Source: Oligoflexia bacterium (GTDB lineage Bacteria > Bdellovibrionota_G > JANQFH01). Taken from it: a stretch of DNA of 64,000 nucleotides. The notes below the pieces were generated by a model. It was not told where the DNA came from, did no database searches, and saw only the letters and a program-made list of their open reading frames with translations. Below, piece after piece: positions 23,978 through 33,135 of this stretch (positions within the stretch are counted from its first letter, which is position 1; each line of letters opens with the position of its first letter). The translations under genes and the position numbers were made by a program. Location of the stretch: contig JANQFH010000056.1 of assembly GCA_028277945.1 (NCBI GenBank), positions 62,001-126,000 on the forward strand, given 5' to 3'.

Positions 23978-24421
23978 TTAGCCTGTTGTTTGTAGCACTT
24001 CGGTGATTGCCTGCGGCATGCGCTGCGGCTTGAGCTTGTCATTGAGATAGGCAATCTTAAACTCCGCCTCGCAGAGTAACCGCTTGTCTTCTTCAGGTCG
24101 TATACCGTAGATCGACTGCTTAAACGTCAGAGAAGCACGGCGACAACTTAATAGGTCGGTTTCGATCTGTAGCTCCTCTCCTAACCTCCCAAGCTGATGA
24201 AAATTGGCGGCAACACGCGTAATAGCAAAGTGATTGCCCTGTCTGGTAAAGTCCCGCAAATCGACACCGCGATCGACAAAAAGCTCCCACCGCGCTCGTT
24301 CACAGAATTCTAAATAACGGGTGTGGAAAATTGCCCCAGCTGCGTCGGTATCAGCATAGTAGGTTCTCATACGGAAATGATGCGGCTCAAGCTTCTTAGT
24401 CATTTGCTTTTCAGGCTTCAT
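23978..24421 (-). CDS. Acyl-CoA thioesterase, YbgC/4HBT family
   Basis: 147 residues, hot-dog fold. The family signature YYADTDAAGAIFHTRYLEFCERAR carries the catalytic Asp in DTDAAG and the Tyr-Leu pair. Members hydrolyse short- or medium-chain acyl-CoA. In many Gram-negative bacteria ybgC heads the tol-pal cluster, but no tol genes are here. It overlaps the upstream TPR-phosphodiesterase gene by 4 bases. Confidence 0.88.
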   Translation of the reverse strand: MKPEKQMTKKLEPHHFRMRTYYADTDAAGAIFHTRYLEFCERARWELFVDRGVDLRDFTRQGNHFAITRVAANFHQLGRLGEELQIETDLLSCRRASLTFKQSIYGIRPEEDKRLLCEAEFKIAYLNDKLKPQRMPQAITEVLQTTG

Positions 24422-26832
24422 TGAAAGATAGTTTGCATGAAGGGATAGTCCTTACCCGCTACTTTTGTTGGAATGTCCAGAATCCGCAGTATCGTTCCAG
24501 GAAACTGCACCATGTTTACATGATTTATCGTTACCTCTCTCTTGATAGAGGGGCCATGTGCCAAAAAGAGCGAATTGACATCATGGTCAAAGACATTCCG
24601 GGCGCCATGATCTGAAATAAGCAAAAAGGTGTCGTTGACAGCAAGTTGCCCCATCCAGGCACCGACAATGGCATCGTAGAGCTGGTAAAACCTCTCCAGA
24701 ACAAAACGGTAGGCACTTGGCTGCAACAAAAATTCTTTTGACTGCGGCTCATATCTCATAACTGCCTGCAAATTCCAAAATTTATGGGATATCAGATCGC
24801 ACTCCGGAAATCGCACTAAGGCAAAATCATACGAGCTCTTCGCCAGCGTCTCTCTGAGCAGACGATACTTCTCAAGCGTGGTAAAGTAGTTCGTCAAAAG
24901 ATTGGTGTCAAACTCATTTGGTTTGTCTATGGCTTGATCCAGGGTCTTATCCACAGTCCCCCCTGGTTTATCGAGCTCCACAAGATAGCGGTAGGCTTCT
25001 CTTCTTTCCTTAGCCGAGATATTGTCTAGCTTTGGCTTAGAAAAGCTGGCATCAACAGCAACGTCAGCTAATGAGTCCTGTGGATCAAAAACGGCATAGT
25101 CTGAAAAAATAAAATTGAGATAGGTTTTCTTGTTCTCGCCCAGTACCTGCCACAGCGAGGTCTGGATTGTAGGGCTGAAGTAGTTAAGCGTTTCCTCATT
25201 GACTGCGGCTAACATACGCTCAAACATTCTCAAGCTTTTAAGCTGCATTAGGGAGTTAGCAAAAATGGTAAACAACGACTCCCTTTGGTTCTCGGGGAAA
25301 TAGGTTAACACCTTGAGGGCAAGCGCGGTATGCGGGTGGGGTGAAAACATATTAGCAGCCACTCCCCCTCTGATGATTTTACGAATATTTGGCAGCAGCC
25401 CCCGCTCAAGCATACGACTGAGAATCGGCCAACTACCGGAGTCCAGCCACATCACAAAGACCCGCTTGCGACCACCTGCGGCAGTCACAAATTCTTTGGT
25501 GTCGCGAAACTCACCTGGTACAGGAGGCTGGTCGATACGAAAGGCTGGGTTTTCGGCATCCATCTGTAGCGTGAATGAATCTCCTTCAGCAAGCAGTGAG
25601 GCTGTTCTATAGGCTAGGACACCGTTGTCAGGGTTGGTGTCATCGTCGATGACAATATCCATCGGAAAATCTCGATGCGGTTTGACCGTGCCAACCCACG
25701 ACCAGACATCGAAATCCTTCGTAGCAGTCTTTTGTTTAGTCATGGCATGGCGCTGCCAGCCTGGTAGAAAGCGATAACCGCCATCTGCCTCCCAGTTACC
25801 AGCAAGGTAAACGGCGTCATATCTGTTCTTTTCACTGCGAAATTCTACAGCTAGCCGCTTACTCAACTGCGCCTTCTCACTCATACGTAGACGCAACTCC
25901 ATAATCATCGACTCTATATAATCCAGGTTGGTTTTGGTGTGCTGTGAGTACTTCTCAAAGTACTGCAACGCTATTTTCGGATGATCTGAATGATAGTACA
26001 TACGCCCCATGACAAAAAGTAAGTCTGGATAAAAGGGTAGCTTTTCATCTAGAAGAGGGCGAAATGTCTTCTCTGCCAAATCAAAGCGGCCAGAATTATA
26101 ATACATCGTCCCAAGTTCATATTTAAACTCAACGGAGTCTGGATCTTCCTGCAAGGCTTTTTCTAACCAGGCTTCCGCTTCGCTCCAGCGTCGCTTCATA
26201 CTATACAGATTGCCAAGCGTGTTATAGACGTGACCAAGCATCGGTGAGCCCTTCATCAAATCGGTATACTCGAGAAGAGTCTTCTCTGCTGCATCCAGCT
26301 GCTGCAAAGCCATCATCGTTGCAACGACATGCAATCGGAGATGATAGTCCGATGGATACAGCTCGCTACCCTGCGTGCCGACTTGCAGGGATTCATTGAG
26401 CGCACCCGTCTCTCTGAGAATGCGTGTAAGCATGGTATAGACCACCGCTGAAGGTTTTAGCTGGTTCAACTGGCGAAAACGCTCGACAGCTCGACTATAC
26501 TCTTTATTTCTATAGAGGGCGCTTCCAAGCAGAAAATTGTACTGAAACTGCTCTTCTTGATTTAAGTGAGGAGACGCGACACATTTCTGGAAATAGTGCA
26601 CAGCCTTACCAAACTTTTCAGCAGCTGCATAGGCGTTAGCAATAGAAAAAAATAGCTGATGGTCAGGCTTTGAAAGCAACAGCAGTTTTTCGTACTCTTT
26701 AGCCGCATCGAGATGACGCTCGGCATTCTCATATCGTATTGCCTGCAAGAGAAAGTAATACTTGTAATTTTTAGCCGCTACCAGAATAAGGATGCCGAAA
26801 AGAACAAGTAATATGGCAATTCTTGTCTTCAT
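24418..26832 (-). CDS. Membrane-anchored TPR protein fused to an alkaline-phosphatase-superfamily domain
   Basis: 804 residues. One N-terminal membrane helix (4-22), then about eight TPR units (35-310), a beta-rich linker with a possible carbohydrate-binding module (about 340-390), and a C-terminal type I phosphodiesterase domain. In that domain FVMWLDSGSW holds the first metal Asp, HPHTALAL the candidate nucleophile Thr, PECDLISHKFW the second metal pair and LISDHGARN the last. The first motif is usually DG, here DS. The domain order is unusual. It is coupled to genes on both sides by 4-base overlaps. A role in envelope glycan or lipid modification is inference. Confidence 0.75.
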   Translation of the reverse strand: MKTRIAILLVLFGILILVAAKNYKYYFLLQAIRYENAERHLDAAKEYEKLLLLSKPDHQLFFSIANAYAAAEKFGKAVHYFQKCVASPHLNQEEQFQYNFLLGSALYRNKEYSRAVERFRQLNQLKPSAVVYTMLTRILRETGALNESLQVGTQGSELYPSDYHLRLHVVATMMALQQLDAAEKTLLEYTDLMKGSPMLGHVYNTLGNLYSMKRRWSEAEAWLEKALQEDPDSVEFKYELGTMYYNSGRFDLAEKTFRPLLDEKLPFYPDLLFVMGRMYYHSDHPKIALQYFEKYSQHTKTNLDYIESMIMELRLRMSEKAQLSKRLAVEFRSEKNRYDAVYLAGNWEADGGYRFLPGWQRHAMTKQKTATKDFDVWSWVGTVKPHRDFPMDIVIDDDTNPDNGVLAYRTASLLAEGDSFTLQMDAENPAFRIDQPPVPGEFRDTKEFVTAAGGRKRVFVMWLDSGSWPILSRMLERGLLPNIRKIIRGGVAANMFSPHPHTALALKVLTYFPENQRESLFTIFANSLMQLKSLRMFERMLAAVNEETLNYFSPTIQTSLWQVLGENKKTYLNFIFSDYAVFDPQDSLADVAVDASFSKPKLDNISAKERREAYRYLVELDKPGGTVDKTLDQAIDKPNEFDTNLLTNYFTTLEKYRLLRETLAKSSYDFALVRFPECDLISHKFWNLQAVMRYEPQSKEFLLQPSAYRFVLERFYQLYDAIVGAWMGQLAVNDTFLLISDHGARNVFDHDVNSLFLAHGPSIKREVTINHVNMVQFPGTILRILDIPTKVAGKDYPFMQTIFQ

Positions 26833-28301
26833 AGGATATTGCCGTACTCGATGACCAGGTCACCGTGAAAAAATTGATCAGCAAAACGTCCCGATGACAC
26901 AATCTTTTTTATACGTTCTTTTTTGTGATATGCTTTCTTCAGGGCTACTGGAGCTAGTTTGCCGTTGATGGCCTCCACCACTTCAGCATCCATGGTAAAC
27001 GCGACATGCGCTGAGCTTTGCTTAATCTTGTCAGACCTGCCTTTGTACGCAGACTCCATAGCCACGAGATAGTCGATCATCTTCTTCACAGAGTAGGGAT
27101 TGTAACCAAGAACCACAAAGTCTCCCACAACCGACCAGGCAGGGAAACACTCTGGTAAGAGCGACAGCTCACTGTGACGGACTGTGCGTTGCTTATAAGA
27201 GGTGGTGCTGAAATGCATATTCCAAGTCGACAACCTCGCCTCCAGATTCTTGAGCGTCTGGGTCGCAGTCGTTGAGCTTTTGGTATTAATCCCTAGAACA
27301 AATGCGGGATACTTGGAAGTTACGTTCTTGTTTTCAAAAACCCCTAAAATTACTTCATCACCAATCCAAGGCATAACATCCCTGGAGAAGTCTAAGGTGA
27401 AGAAAGTGGCAAGCTTACTTCGTTTAGAGCCCTCTTGCATTATTTTCATCATATTGGGAGAGATTTTCATGGAGACCATCACCGCTGGCCTGACCTCAGA
27501 ATTCACTTGACCCGACAACGGTAGGGGTAGAACAAGGTTTCGCTGCAACCCGGAGACCTGAGCAAGATCTACAGTAAAGTCCAGTATCGCGGCACTGGCC
27601 CTACTCCTATGCGAAACTAGCAGAGAACGGAATTGTTTTGCCAATGACACAGATCTCTTTGACCTTGATCCTGGTAACAAATTCGACGAAAAATACAGCA
27701 AGGAGCGTTGCCTGCTGTCTACCGTGGTTCCGCTAAATCCCTGCAGTTTTTTGTTCAGGGCGGTCGAGTAAAATTGATCAAAATCCTCCGCAGTCAGAGG
27801 TGAGTTATTAGGCGCTAGCCAGTACTTGCCAGGTTTTACCCGTGTTAGTAACAACGGCTTAACAGCAGAAGCGATGAGGCTAAAGTTAGTAAGCATTTCC
27901 ACCTGTTTCAATGGCCTGGACACAGCATCTCGACTGAAGTGCGCCATGCCTGTATCGTTACTGGCAATAAGTGCGGCAATCATAGCTCTTTGAGCACCCT
28001 GCTCTCGGAGTGCGACAAGCTGAATGTGCTGCAGGCTTGCCAAGGTGTTTGCATGGCTGCCGACTGTACGTAGTAGACCAATAATGAGGTTTTGCAGATC
28101 CTGTTTCGGCTTGGGAAAGGGAAGGAGTTCGATATAGCTGTCGATTCGGGAGAGTAGTTCCTTCTCCATGACAAGGATGAGTTCAACATCCTGACGCGGC
28201 AAACCTAGCCTGTCTTCGGTAACCCCTGTCTTGAAAACAACAAGGCTCCATAAAAGAACCACACCAAACAAAATTTGTCTAATTTTTTTAGATAGTTGCA
28301 T
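26829..28301 (-). CDS. Membrane-anchored periplasmic protein of unknown function
   Basis: 490 residues from the ATG at 28301; the frame extends to 28412, but the extension overlaps the divergent gene and lacks a membrane signal, while 28301 is directly followed by a membrane helix (IRQILFGVVLLWSLVVF). The body alternates helices and strands with no catalytic motif that I recognise. A weak resemblance to DUF3352-type proteins is possible. It heads the leftward six-gene run down to 20236 and overlaps the TPR-phosphodiesterase gene by 4 bases, so the two may act in one complex. Confidence 0.65.
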   Translation of the reverse strand: MQLSKKIRQILFGVVLLWSLVVFKTGVTEDRLGLPRQDVELILVMEKELLSRIDSYIELLPFPKPKQDLQNLIIGLLRTVGSHANTLASLQHIQLVALREQGAQRAMIAALIASNDTGMAHFSRDAVSRPLKQVEMLTNFSLIASAVKPLLLTRVKPGKYWLAPNNSPLTAEDFDQFYSTALNKKLQGFSGTTVDSRQRSLLYFSSNLLPGSRSKRSVSLAKQFRSLLVSHRSRASAAILDFTVDLAQVSGLQRNLVLPLPLSGQVNSEVRPAVMVSMKISPNMMKIMQEGSKRSKLATFFTLDFSRDVMPWIGDEVILGVFENKNVTSKYPAFVLGINTKSSTTATQTLKNLEARLSTWNMHFSTTSYKQRTVRHSELSLLPECFPAWSVVGDFVVLGYNPYSVKKMIDYLVAMESAYKGRSDKIKQSSAHVAFTMDAEVVEAINGKLAPVALKKAYHKKERIKKIVSSGRFADQFFHGDLVIEYGNIL

Positions 28302-28391
28302 TGCTCCACAGACAACCGGCAAAGACCACCGTCTGCCACGCAAAACTATCGAACTTATGAGCAGCCGACAATGAGTTTTTAATGTTTGACA

Positions 28392-28994
28392 ATGCACAAC
28401 CTCCATGCACACAAAGACTCTGCTGTGGATTTTGAAAAAGAGTTAGAAAAAACTCTGTCACTGCTGCGAAAACGGATGAAGGAAGAGTTTCATCGTCATG
28501 TACCCACAGGCACACTTCTCTATGATCGCTGGCAATTAGCCCGGTTTTACGGATTTGGAGAGGGCAGTTCCGTCTATGATGAGAGTCTCATCTTAGGAGA
28601 TGTCAAAGTAGGTAAGGAGAGTTGGATTGGCCCCTTTACCGTTCTCGATGGCGCACATGCACCTCTGACCATAGGTCATCATACTCACATTAGCTCTGGA
28701 GTGCAAATTTACACCCACAACACTGTAGCCATAGCCCTCACTGGAGGAAAAGGGAGTCTGTTCAAGCGACCAACAAAAATCGGTAACTGCTGTTTCATTG
28801 GTCCACGAACAATCATTGGCCCGGGAACGGTCATAGGCGATCACTGCTTTGTTGCTGCCGCGAGCTACGTTGAGGGTGTTTTCCCCGACTACAGTTACAT
28901 TTCCGGGTCGCCCGCCAAAAAGACAGGCGTTGTTGAGATCCAAGACACACAGGTTCGATTTAAACTATTTAAAAATGAACATACAGGAACTTGA
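28392..28994 (+). CDS. Hexapeptide-repeat acyltransferase
   Basis: 200 residues. After a helical N-terminus (about 1-45) come left-handed beta-helix repeats (ILGDVKVGKESWIGPFTVLDG, KIGNCCFIGPRTIIGPGTVIG) and the acetyl-CoA-binding end DYSYISGSPAKKTG. His residues in HHTHISSGVQIYTHN may be catalytic, as in the maltose/galactoside acetyltransferase group. Likely acetylates a sugar or surface glycan. The start has no Shine-Dalgarno; 28392 is the first ATG in frame. Confidence 0.82.
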   Translation: MHNLHAHKDSAVDFEKELEKTLSLLRKRMKEEFHRHVPTGTLLYDRWQLARFYGFGEGSSVYDESLILGDVKVGKESWIGPFTVLDGAHAPLTIGHHTHISSGVQIYTHNTVAIALTGGKGSLFKRPTKIGNCCFIGPRTIIGPGTVIGDHCFVAAASYVEGVFPDYSYISGSPAKKTGVVEIQDTQVRFKLFKNEHTGT

Positions 28995-30078
28995 CACCCC
29001 TGCCCTCATTGTAGATCTCGATCTCATGGAGGAAAACCTCCGTCGTATGCAACACTATTGTGCAGACAAACCGTTCTCACTGCGGCCTCATACCAAAGCC
29101 CATAAGATTCCTGAGATTGCCAAAATGCAAATTGCTCATGGTGCCAAAGGCATTTGTACGGCCAAACTCGGTGAAGCTGAAGTCATGGTGGCAGCTGGTT
29201 TGGACGATGTGCTCATCACCACTCCCATTGCCAACCCACAAAAGCTAAAACGACTGATAGGACTAAAAAAAACTCATCCTCAAGCGCGCATCCTACAGGT
29301 TGTGGATCATCCTCTTCATGTGGAAGCAATTTCCAAAGAGGCTGAAACAGAGAGAGTCGAAATCGACCTGCTCGTAGAGGTTGAGGTTGGACAGCAGCGC
29401 TGCGGCATTGAAGTGGGTGATGCCCTCCTATCTCTGGCCAAAAAAATAGAGCAAGTCGTGGCGGTACGGTTCGCTGGCCTCCAAGCCTACAGTGGCCACC
29501 TGCAGCACATCGCTGACTACAGCAAACGCTACCATGCCGCCCGAAGCGCCATCGAACCCGTAAGTCGTTTTGTCCAAGAAACCCTTGTGGACCAGGGGCT
29601 AGCCCCAGAGATCGTCAGTGGCGGCGGTACCGGCACCTACGACGCTTATGAAGGGCTTGGGCTCACGGAAATCCAAGCAGGTTCTTACCTCTTTATGGAC
29701 GACTCCTATAGAAGGATCGGTTCTCGTGATGGCGATAGCCAGTATCGGGACTTTGACTGTGCGTTGAAGGTTTGGACAACCGTGATAAGTCGACATCCAA
29801 CCCGAGCGGTTGTTGATGCGGGGATGAAATCGCTATCGACGGACTCGGGCATGCCGATTCTAGAACGCTACCCCAACGTCCACTACCACAGTGGTGGCGA
29901 TGAACACGGCATCCTCAAGGTACGGGAGGATTTTTCTGCTCTCAGAGTCGGTCAAAAACTGGCAATCATTCCCTCTCACTGTGACACCACGCTCAATCAG
30001 TTTGATCGTCTCTATGGCGTGCGCCAAGACCTTGTTGAAGTGGAGTGGGCCATTGCCGCTCGTGGCTGCAGCGATTAG
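28975..30078 (+). CDS. D-threonine aldolase / D-serine dehydratase-like PLP enzyme
   Basis: 367 residues from the ATG at 28975, which overlaps the previous stop by 20 bases. Opening MNIQELDTPALIVDLDLMEEN and the PLP Lys in LRPHTKAHK are typical of the alanine-racemase-fold D-threonine aldolases. The C-terminal metal site is visible as PSHCDTTLNQFD. Such enzymes split D-3-hydroxy amino acids to glycine and an aldehyde or deaminate D-serine. The exact substrate is not readable. Confidence 0.88.
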   Translation: MNIQELDTPALIVDLDLMEENLRRMQHYCADKPFSLRPHTKAHKIPEIAKMQIAHGAKGICTAKLGEAEVMVAAGLDDVLITTPIANPQKLKRLIGLKKTHPQARILQVVDHPLHVEAISKEAETERVEIDLLVEVEVGQQRCGIEVGDALLSLAKKIEQVVAVRFAGLQAYSGHLQHIADYSKRYHAARSAIEPVSRFVQETLVDQGLAPEIVSGGGTGTYDAYEGLGLTEIQAGSYLFMDDSYRRIGSRDGDSQYRDFDCALKVWTTVISRHPTRAVVDAGMKSLSTDSGMPILERYPNVHYHSGGDEHGILKVREDFSALRVGQKLAIIPSHCDTTLNQFDRLYGVRQDLVEVEWAIAARGCSD

Positions 30079-30104
30079 CTCCGTTGCCAGACAACAGGTG
30101 GGTG

Positions 30105-31391
30105 ATGTCTAAATCAGAAACCTACGTGGAATCCATGCCACTGGCAACAACCGTTGACCGCTTACGCCGCGGTGACCTCAAGCTACAGGAGCACATCGAC
30201 TCTGTCTGTGACCGCATAAAGACCGTAGAGCCAGCCATTCATGCACTGATCCCAGAAACAGAGCGGCAACAGCGGCTGCATGCAGAGGCGGAACGTTTGC
30301 TGCAGCAGTATGCCGATGTCGCACAACGCCCACCGCTGTTTGGTCTACTGGTTGGTATCAAAGACATCATTCACGTAGACGGCTTTAAAACCCGATGCGG
30401 TTCCCTGTTACCGCCGCAACTCTTCTGCGCTGCAGAAGCTACAATCGTACAGAAGCTGCGACAAGCAGGCGTGCTCGTTCTTGGCAAAACCGTAACCACA
30501 GAGTTTGCCCTGTTGGATCCTGGACCCACGCGCAACCCCCACAACACACAACACACGCCCGGAGGATCGAGTAGCGGTTCCGCCGCTGCCATTGCAGCTG
30601 GCCTTTGCCCGTTGGCGCTTGGCTCACAGACCGTGGGCTCAACCATCCGGCCAGCCTCCTACTGTGGTGTGGTGGGTTTCAAACCCAGCTATGGCCGTGT
30701 CTCCATGCACGGGGTGGTACCCTTGGCACCCGCGCTCGATCATCCTGGTTTCTTTACGCAGGACCCCGAGGGCATGGAACGCATCTGTGCTGTGGTCATA
30801 AAAGACTGGCAGTTGCCTGCCAAAAGAGGGCAAGTCGTCTTTGGAGTTCCGCATGGACCTTACATGCAACAGGCAGCAGCAAAAACCCTTCACCTCTTTG
30901 AACAACACGTTGCTAAACTAGTACAACAGGGTTGGCCCGTTAAGCAGATCGAAACTCTAACTAACATCGAAACGATCAACCAGCAAAACAACATCCTCTT
31001 CACTGGCGAGAGCGCTGCCACGCATAGAGATTGGTTGCAAAAACACGCCTCTCTCTATCGTCCTGGTACGATCGCTATCATTGAGGAAGGCATGCGCTAT
31101 TCAGAACAAGACATAGAAAAGGCAAAGGCCTTGCAGCAGAAGGTTAGAAGAGACATCGAGCAACAGATGCAGCAGGCTGGCATCGATATTTGGCTTAGTC
31201 CGGCAGCTGTCGGACCTGCTCCTTACGGCATTGAATCGGTTGGCAGAGGCACTATGAACATTCCTTGGACCTTCAGCGGCCTTCCCAGCCTAACCGTGCC
31301 CATGGGGGAGATCAACGGTCTGCCCGTCGGCGTGCAGTACGTTGCTGCCTACATGCGTGATGAGATACTGTTTTACGCGGCTGTGAAATGA
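30105..31391 (+). CDS. Amidase signature family hydrolase
   Basis: 428 residues from the ATG at 30105, with AGGTGG just upstream. The catalytic triad is in place: Lys in GIKDII, the cis-Ser in GGSSSGSAAAIAAG and the nucleophile Ser in GSQTVGSTIRPASYCG. No GatB or GatC gene is nearby, so it is not GatA of the tRNA amidotransferase. It lies 26 bases after the D-threonine-aldolase-like gene, which hints at a joint role in using amide or D-amino-acid compounds (inference). Confidence 0.88.
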   Translation: MSKSETYVESMPLATTVDRLRRGDLKLQEHIDSVCDRIKTVEPAIHALIPETERQQRLHAEAERLLQQYADVAQRPPLFGLLVGIKDIIHVDGFKTRCGSLLPPQLFCAAEATIVQKLRQAGVLVLGKTVTTEFALLDPGPTRNPHNTQHTPGGSSSGSAAAIAAGLCPLALGSQTVGSTIRPASYCGVVGFKPSYGRVSMHGVVPLAPALDHPGFFTQDPEGMERICAVVIKDWQLPAKRGQVVFGVPHGPYMQQAAAKTLHLFEQHVAKLVQQGWPVKQIETLTNIETINQQNNILFTGESAATHRDWLQKHASLYRPGTIAIIEEGMRYSEQDIEKAKALQQKVRRDIEQQMQQAGIDIWLSPAAVGPAPYGIESVGRGTMNIPWTFSGLPSLTVPMGEINGLPVGVQYVAAYMRDEILFYAAVK

Positions 31392-31434
31392 GTCCTAGGA
31401 AGGCAGCAGCTTTTTCGCTAATGTCATTCCCAGC

Positions 31435-33132
31435 ATGCAGTTTCAGCTGGACCCACTACTGAGCCTCGCCATCGTCCTTGCCGCTGGGGTGATGGGCGGT
31501 ATGGCCGCAAGAAAAGTGCACCTGCCAGGAGTCACCGGCCAGATTCTGGTTGGCGTCTTTCTTGGCCACTCAGGCCTTGCTCTATTTGACGAAATCACCG
31601 TTGCCAGCTTCCTGCCCTTAACTTACTTTGCCCTTGGACTCATCGCCGTTAACATCGGTGGTCATCTGCAGATCCGTCGTCTACGTCACGCGGCCAAGAG
31701 GCTAATCATCCTGCTCCTCGCCGAGGCCTTCATCATCCCAACACTGGTCTTTTTCACGCTGTACTTTCTTGGAAATCTACAGTGGACGGTAGCGCTACTT
31801 CTGGCAACCCTCTCTATTGCCACAGCGCCGGCAACGATCGTCGCTGTGGTTAAGGAGACACGCTCTAAAGGCGTCTTTGTCAAAACCCTTATCGGTGCAG
31901 TCGCCCTCTCCAACATGGCGTGCATCTCGCTGTTTGAATTTGCCCACACTGCGGCACGCTTACAGCTAGGCGGTGGGGAGGCCGTCACTCCCTTAGCACT
32001 GGCCATCGCCCCATTAAGACAACTTCTCTCGACTGCGGCGCTTGGCAGCGCCTGTGGCATCACCCTGAGCTTTCTAACCCGATCGATTGTTCACCCAGAC
32101 CGTTTGGCAACAGCCTCCTTTATTGCCATCCTGTTCACCGCTGGACTCTCTCATCTGTTCAACATGTCATCACTTTTGAGTTGTATGTTTCTTGGCATTA
32201 CGTTGACCAATCTCGTTCCAGAGAAGGAAAACGTCATTGACGAAGCCTTTTCAAACTTTGAAGGCGCAATCCTTGCAGTGTTTTTCACCCTCGCCGGCAT
32301 GGACCTCAACTTTAGCTACTTCCTACCAGCGCTCATCCCCGTACTGCTGATGTTCTCCAGCAGGCTGCTTGGCAAACTCATAGCAGCCAAGATCGCCATG
32401 CGCATCTCCGGGGCAACACGACGACTGAAACGCTATCTTGGACCCGCACTCATACCACAAGCCGGGGTTACCATTGGCCTCATCATCTTAGTACAGCAGG
32501 ATCCAGGCCTTGCCAGCATAAAGGATTTGATTCTTGCCATCGGTCTCACTGTTGTAACCATAAACGAGATCGTCGGACCCATTTGGACCCGTATAGCATT
32601 GGTACGTTCTGGAGACTTTCGTAAAGATCGACCACGCCTGATTGATTTTATTCATGAGGAGAACATCATCACCGACTTTGAAGCCTATTCCAAAGAGGGT
32701 GCCATCGAACAACTCACGGACCTGTTGATCCACACCAACCACCTATCCGTCAATCGTGAAGCGTTGTTAAAATCCATCCTTGAACATGAAGCGGAGATGC
32801 CCACCTTTATTGGTGGCGGCCTGGCCGTGCCGCATGGAATCATACCCGAAGGCAAGAAGCTAGTTGGCGTTATGGGCATAAGCAAGAAAGGGCTGCCCTT
32901 TGCAACTCCAGACGGCATACCGGTTCACTGTATGGTTCTGGTCGCCACACCCCCAGCCATGCGAGATCGTTATTTGGAGATCTTTGCCGCCCTGGCACGA
33001 GCTATTGTCTTTGATCGCAACATCCAAATGCAGCTCTTCAATTCCACCAGTCCTGCCCACGCCTATGAGCTGCTACATGCAGAAGAAGCCGAAGGGTTTA
33101 ACTACTTTCTTGAAGAAGAGACCACTGGCTAA
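31435..33132 (+). CDS. CPA2-type antiporter fused to a PTS EIIA-like domain
   Basis: 565 residues. Residues 1-390 carry about 12 membrane segments of a Na+/H+ exchanger type (GVTGQILVGVFLGHSGLALF, ATAPATIVAVVKETRSKG, AGMDLN). Residues 405-555 form a soluble EIIA (fructose/nitrogen PTS type) domain with GGGLAVPHGI, where the His is the usual phosphorylation site. The fusion suggests that transport is tuned by phosphorylation. No EI or HPr gene is in this window. Its stop lies 3 bases before the next ATG. Confidence 0.85.
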   Translation: MQFQLDPLLSLAIVLAAGVMGGMAARKVHLPGVTGQILVGVFLGHSGLALFDEITVASFLPLTYFALGLIAVNIGGHLQIRRLRHAAKRLIILLLAEAFIIPTLVFFTLYFLGNLQWTVALLLATLSIATAPATIVAVVKETRSKGVFVKTLIGAVALSNMACISLFEFAHTAARLQLGGGEAVTPLALAIAPLRQLLSTAALGSACGITLSFLTRSIVHPDRLATASFIAILFTAGLSHLFNMSSLLSCMFLGITLTNLVPEKENVIDEAFSNFEGAILAVFFTLAGMDLNFSYFLPALIPVLLMFSSRLLGKLIAAKIAMRISGATRRLKRYLGPALIPQAGVTIGLIILVQQDPGLASIKDLILAIGLTVVTINEIVGPIWTRIALVRSGDFRKDRPRLIDFIHEENIITDFEAYSKEGAIEQLTDLLIHTNHLSVNREALLKSILEHEAEMPTFIGGGLAVPHGIIPEGKKLVGVMGISKKGLPFATPDGIPVHCMVLVATPPAMRDRYLEIFAALARAIVFDRNIQMQLFNSTSPAHAYELLHAEEAEGFNYFLEEETTG

Positions 33133-33135
33133 GCA

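Noticed and set aside
28301-28412. N-terminal extension of the 26829 protein
   Set aside because: Overlaps the divergent acyltransferase gene; the downstream ATG directly precedes a membrane helix.
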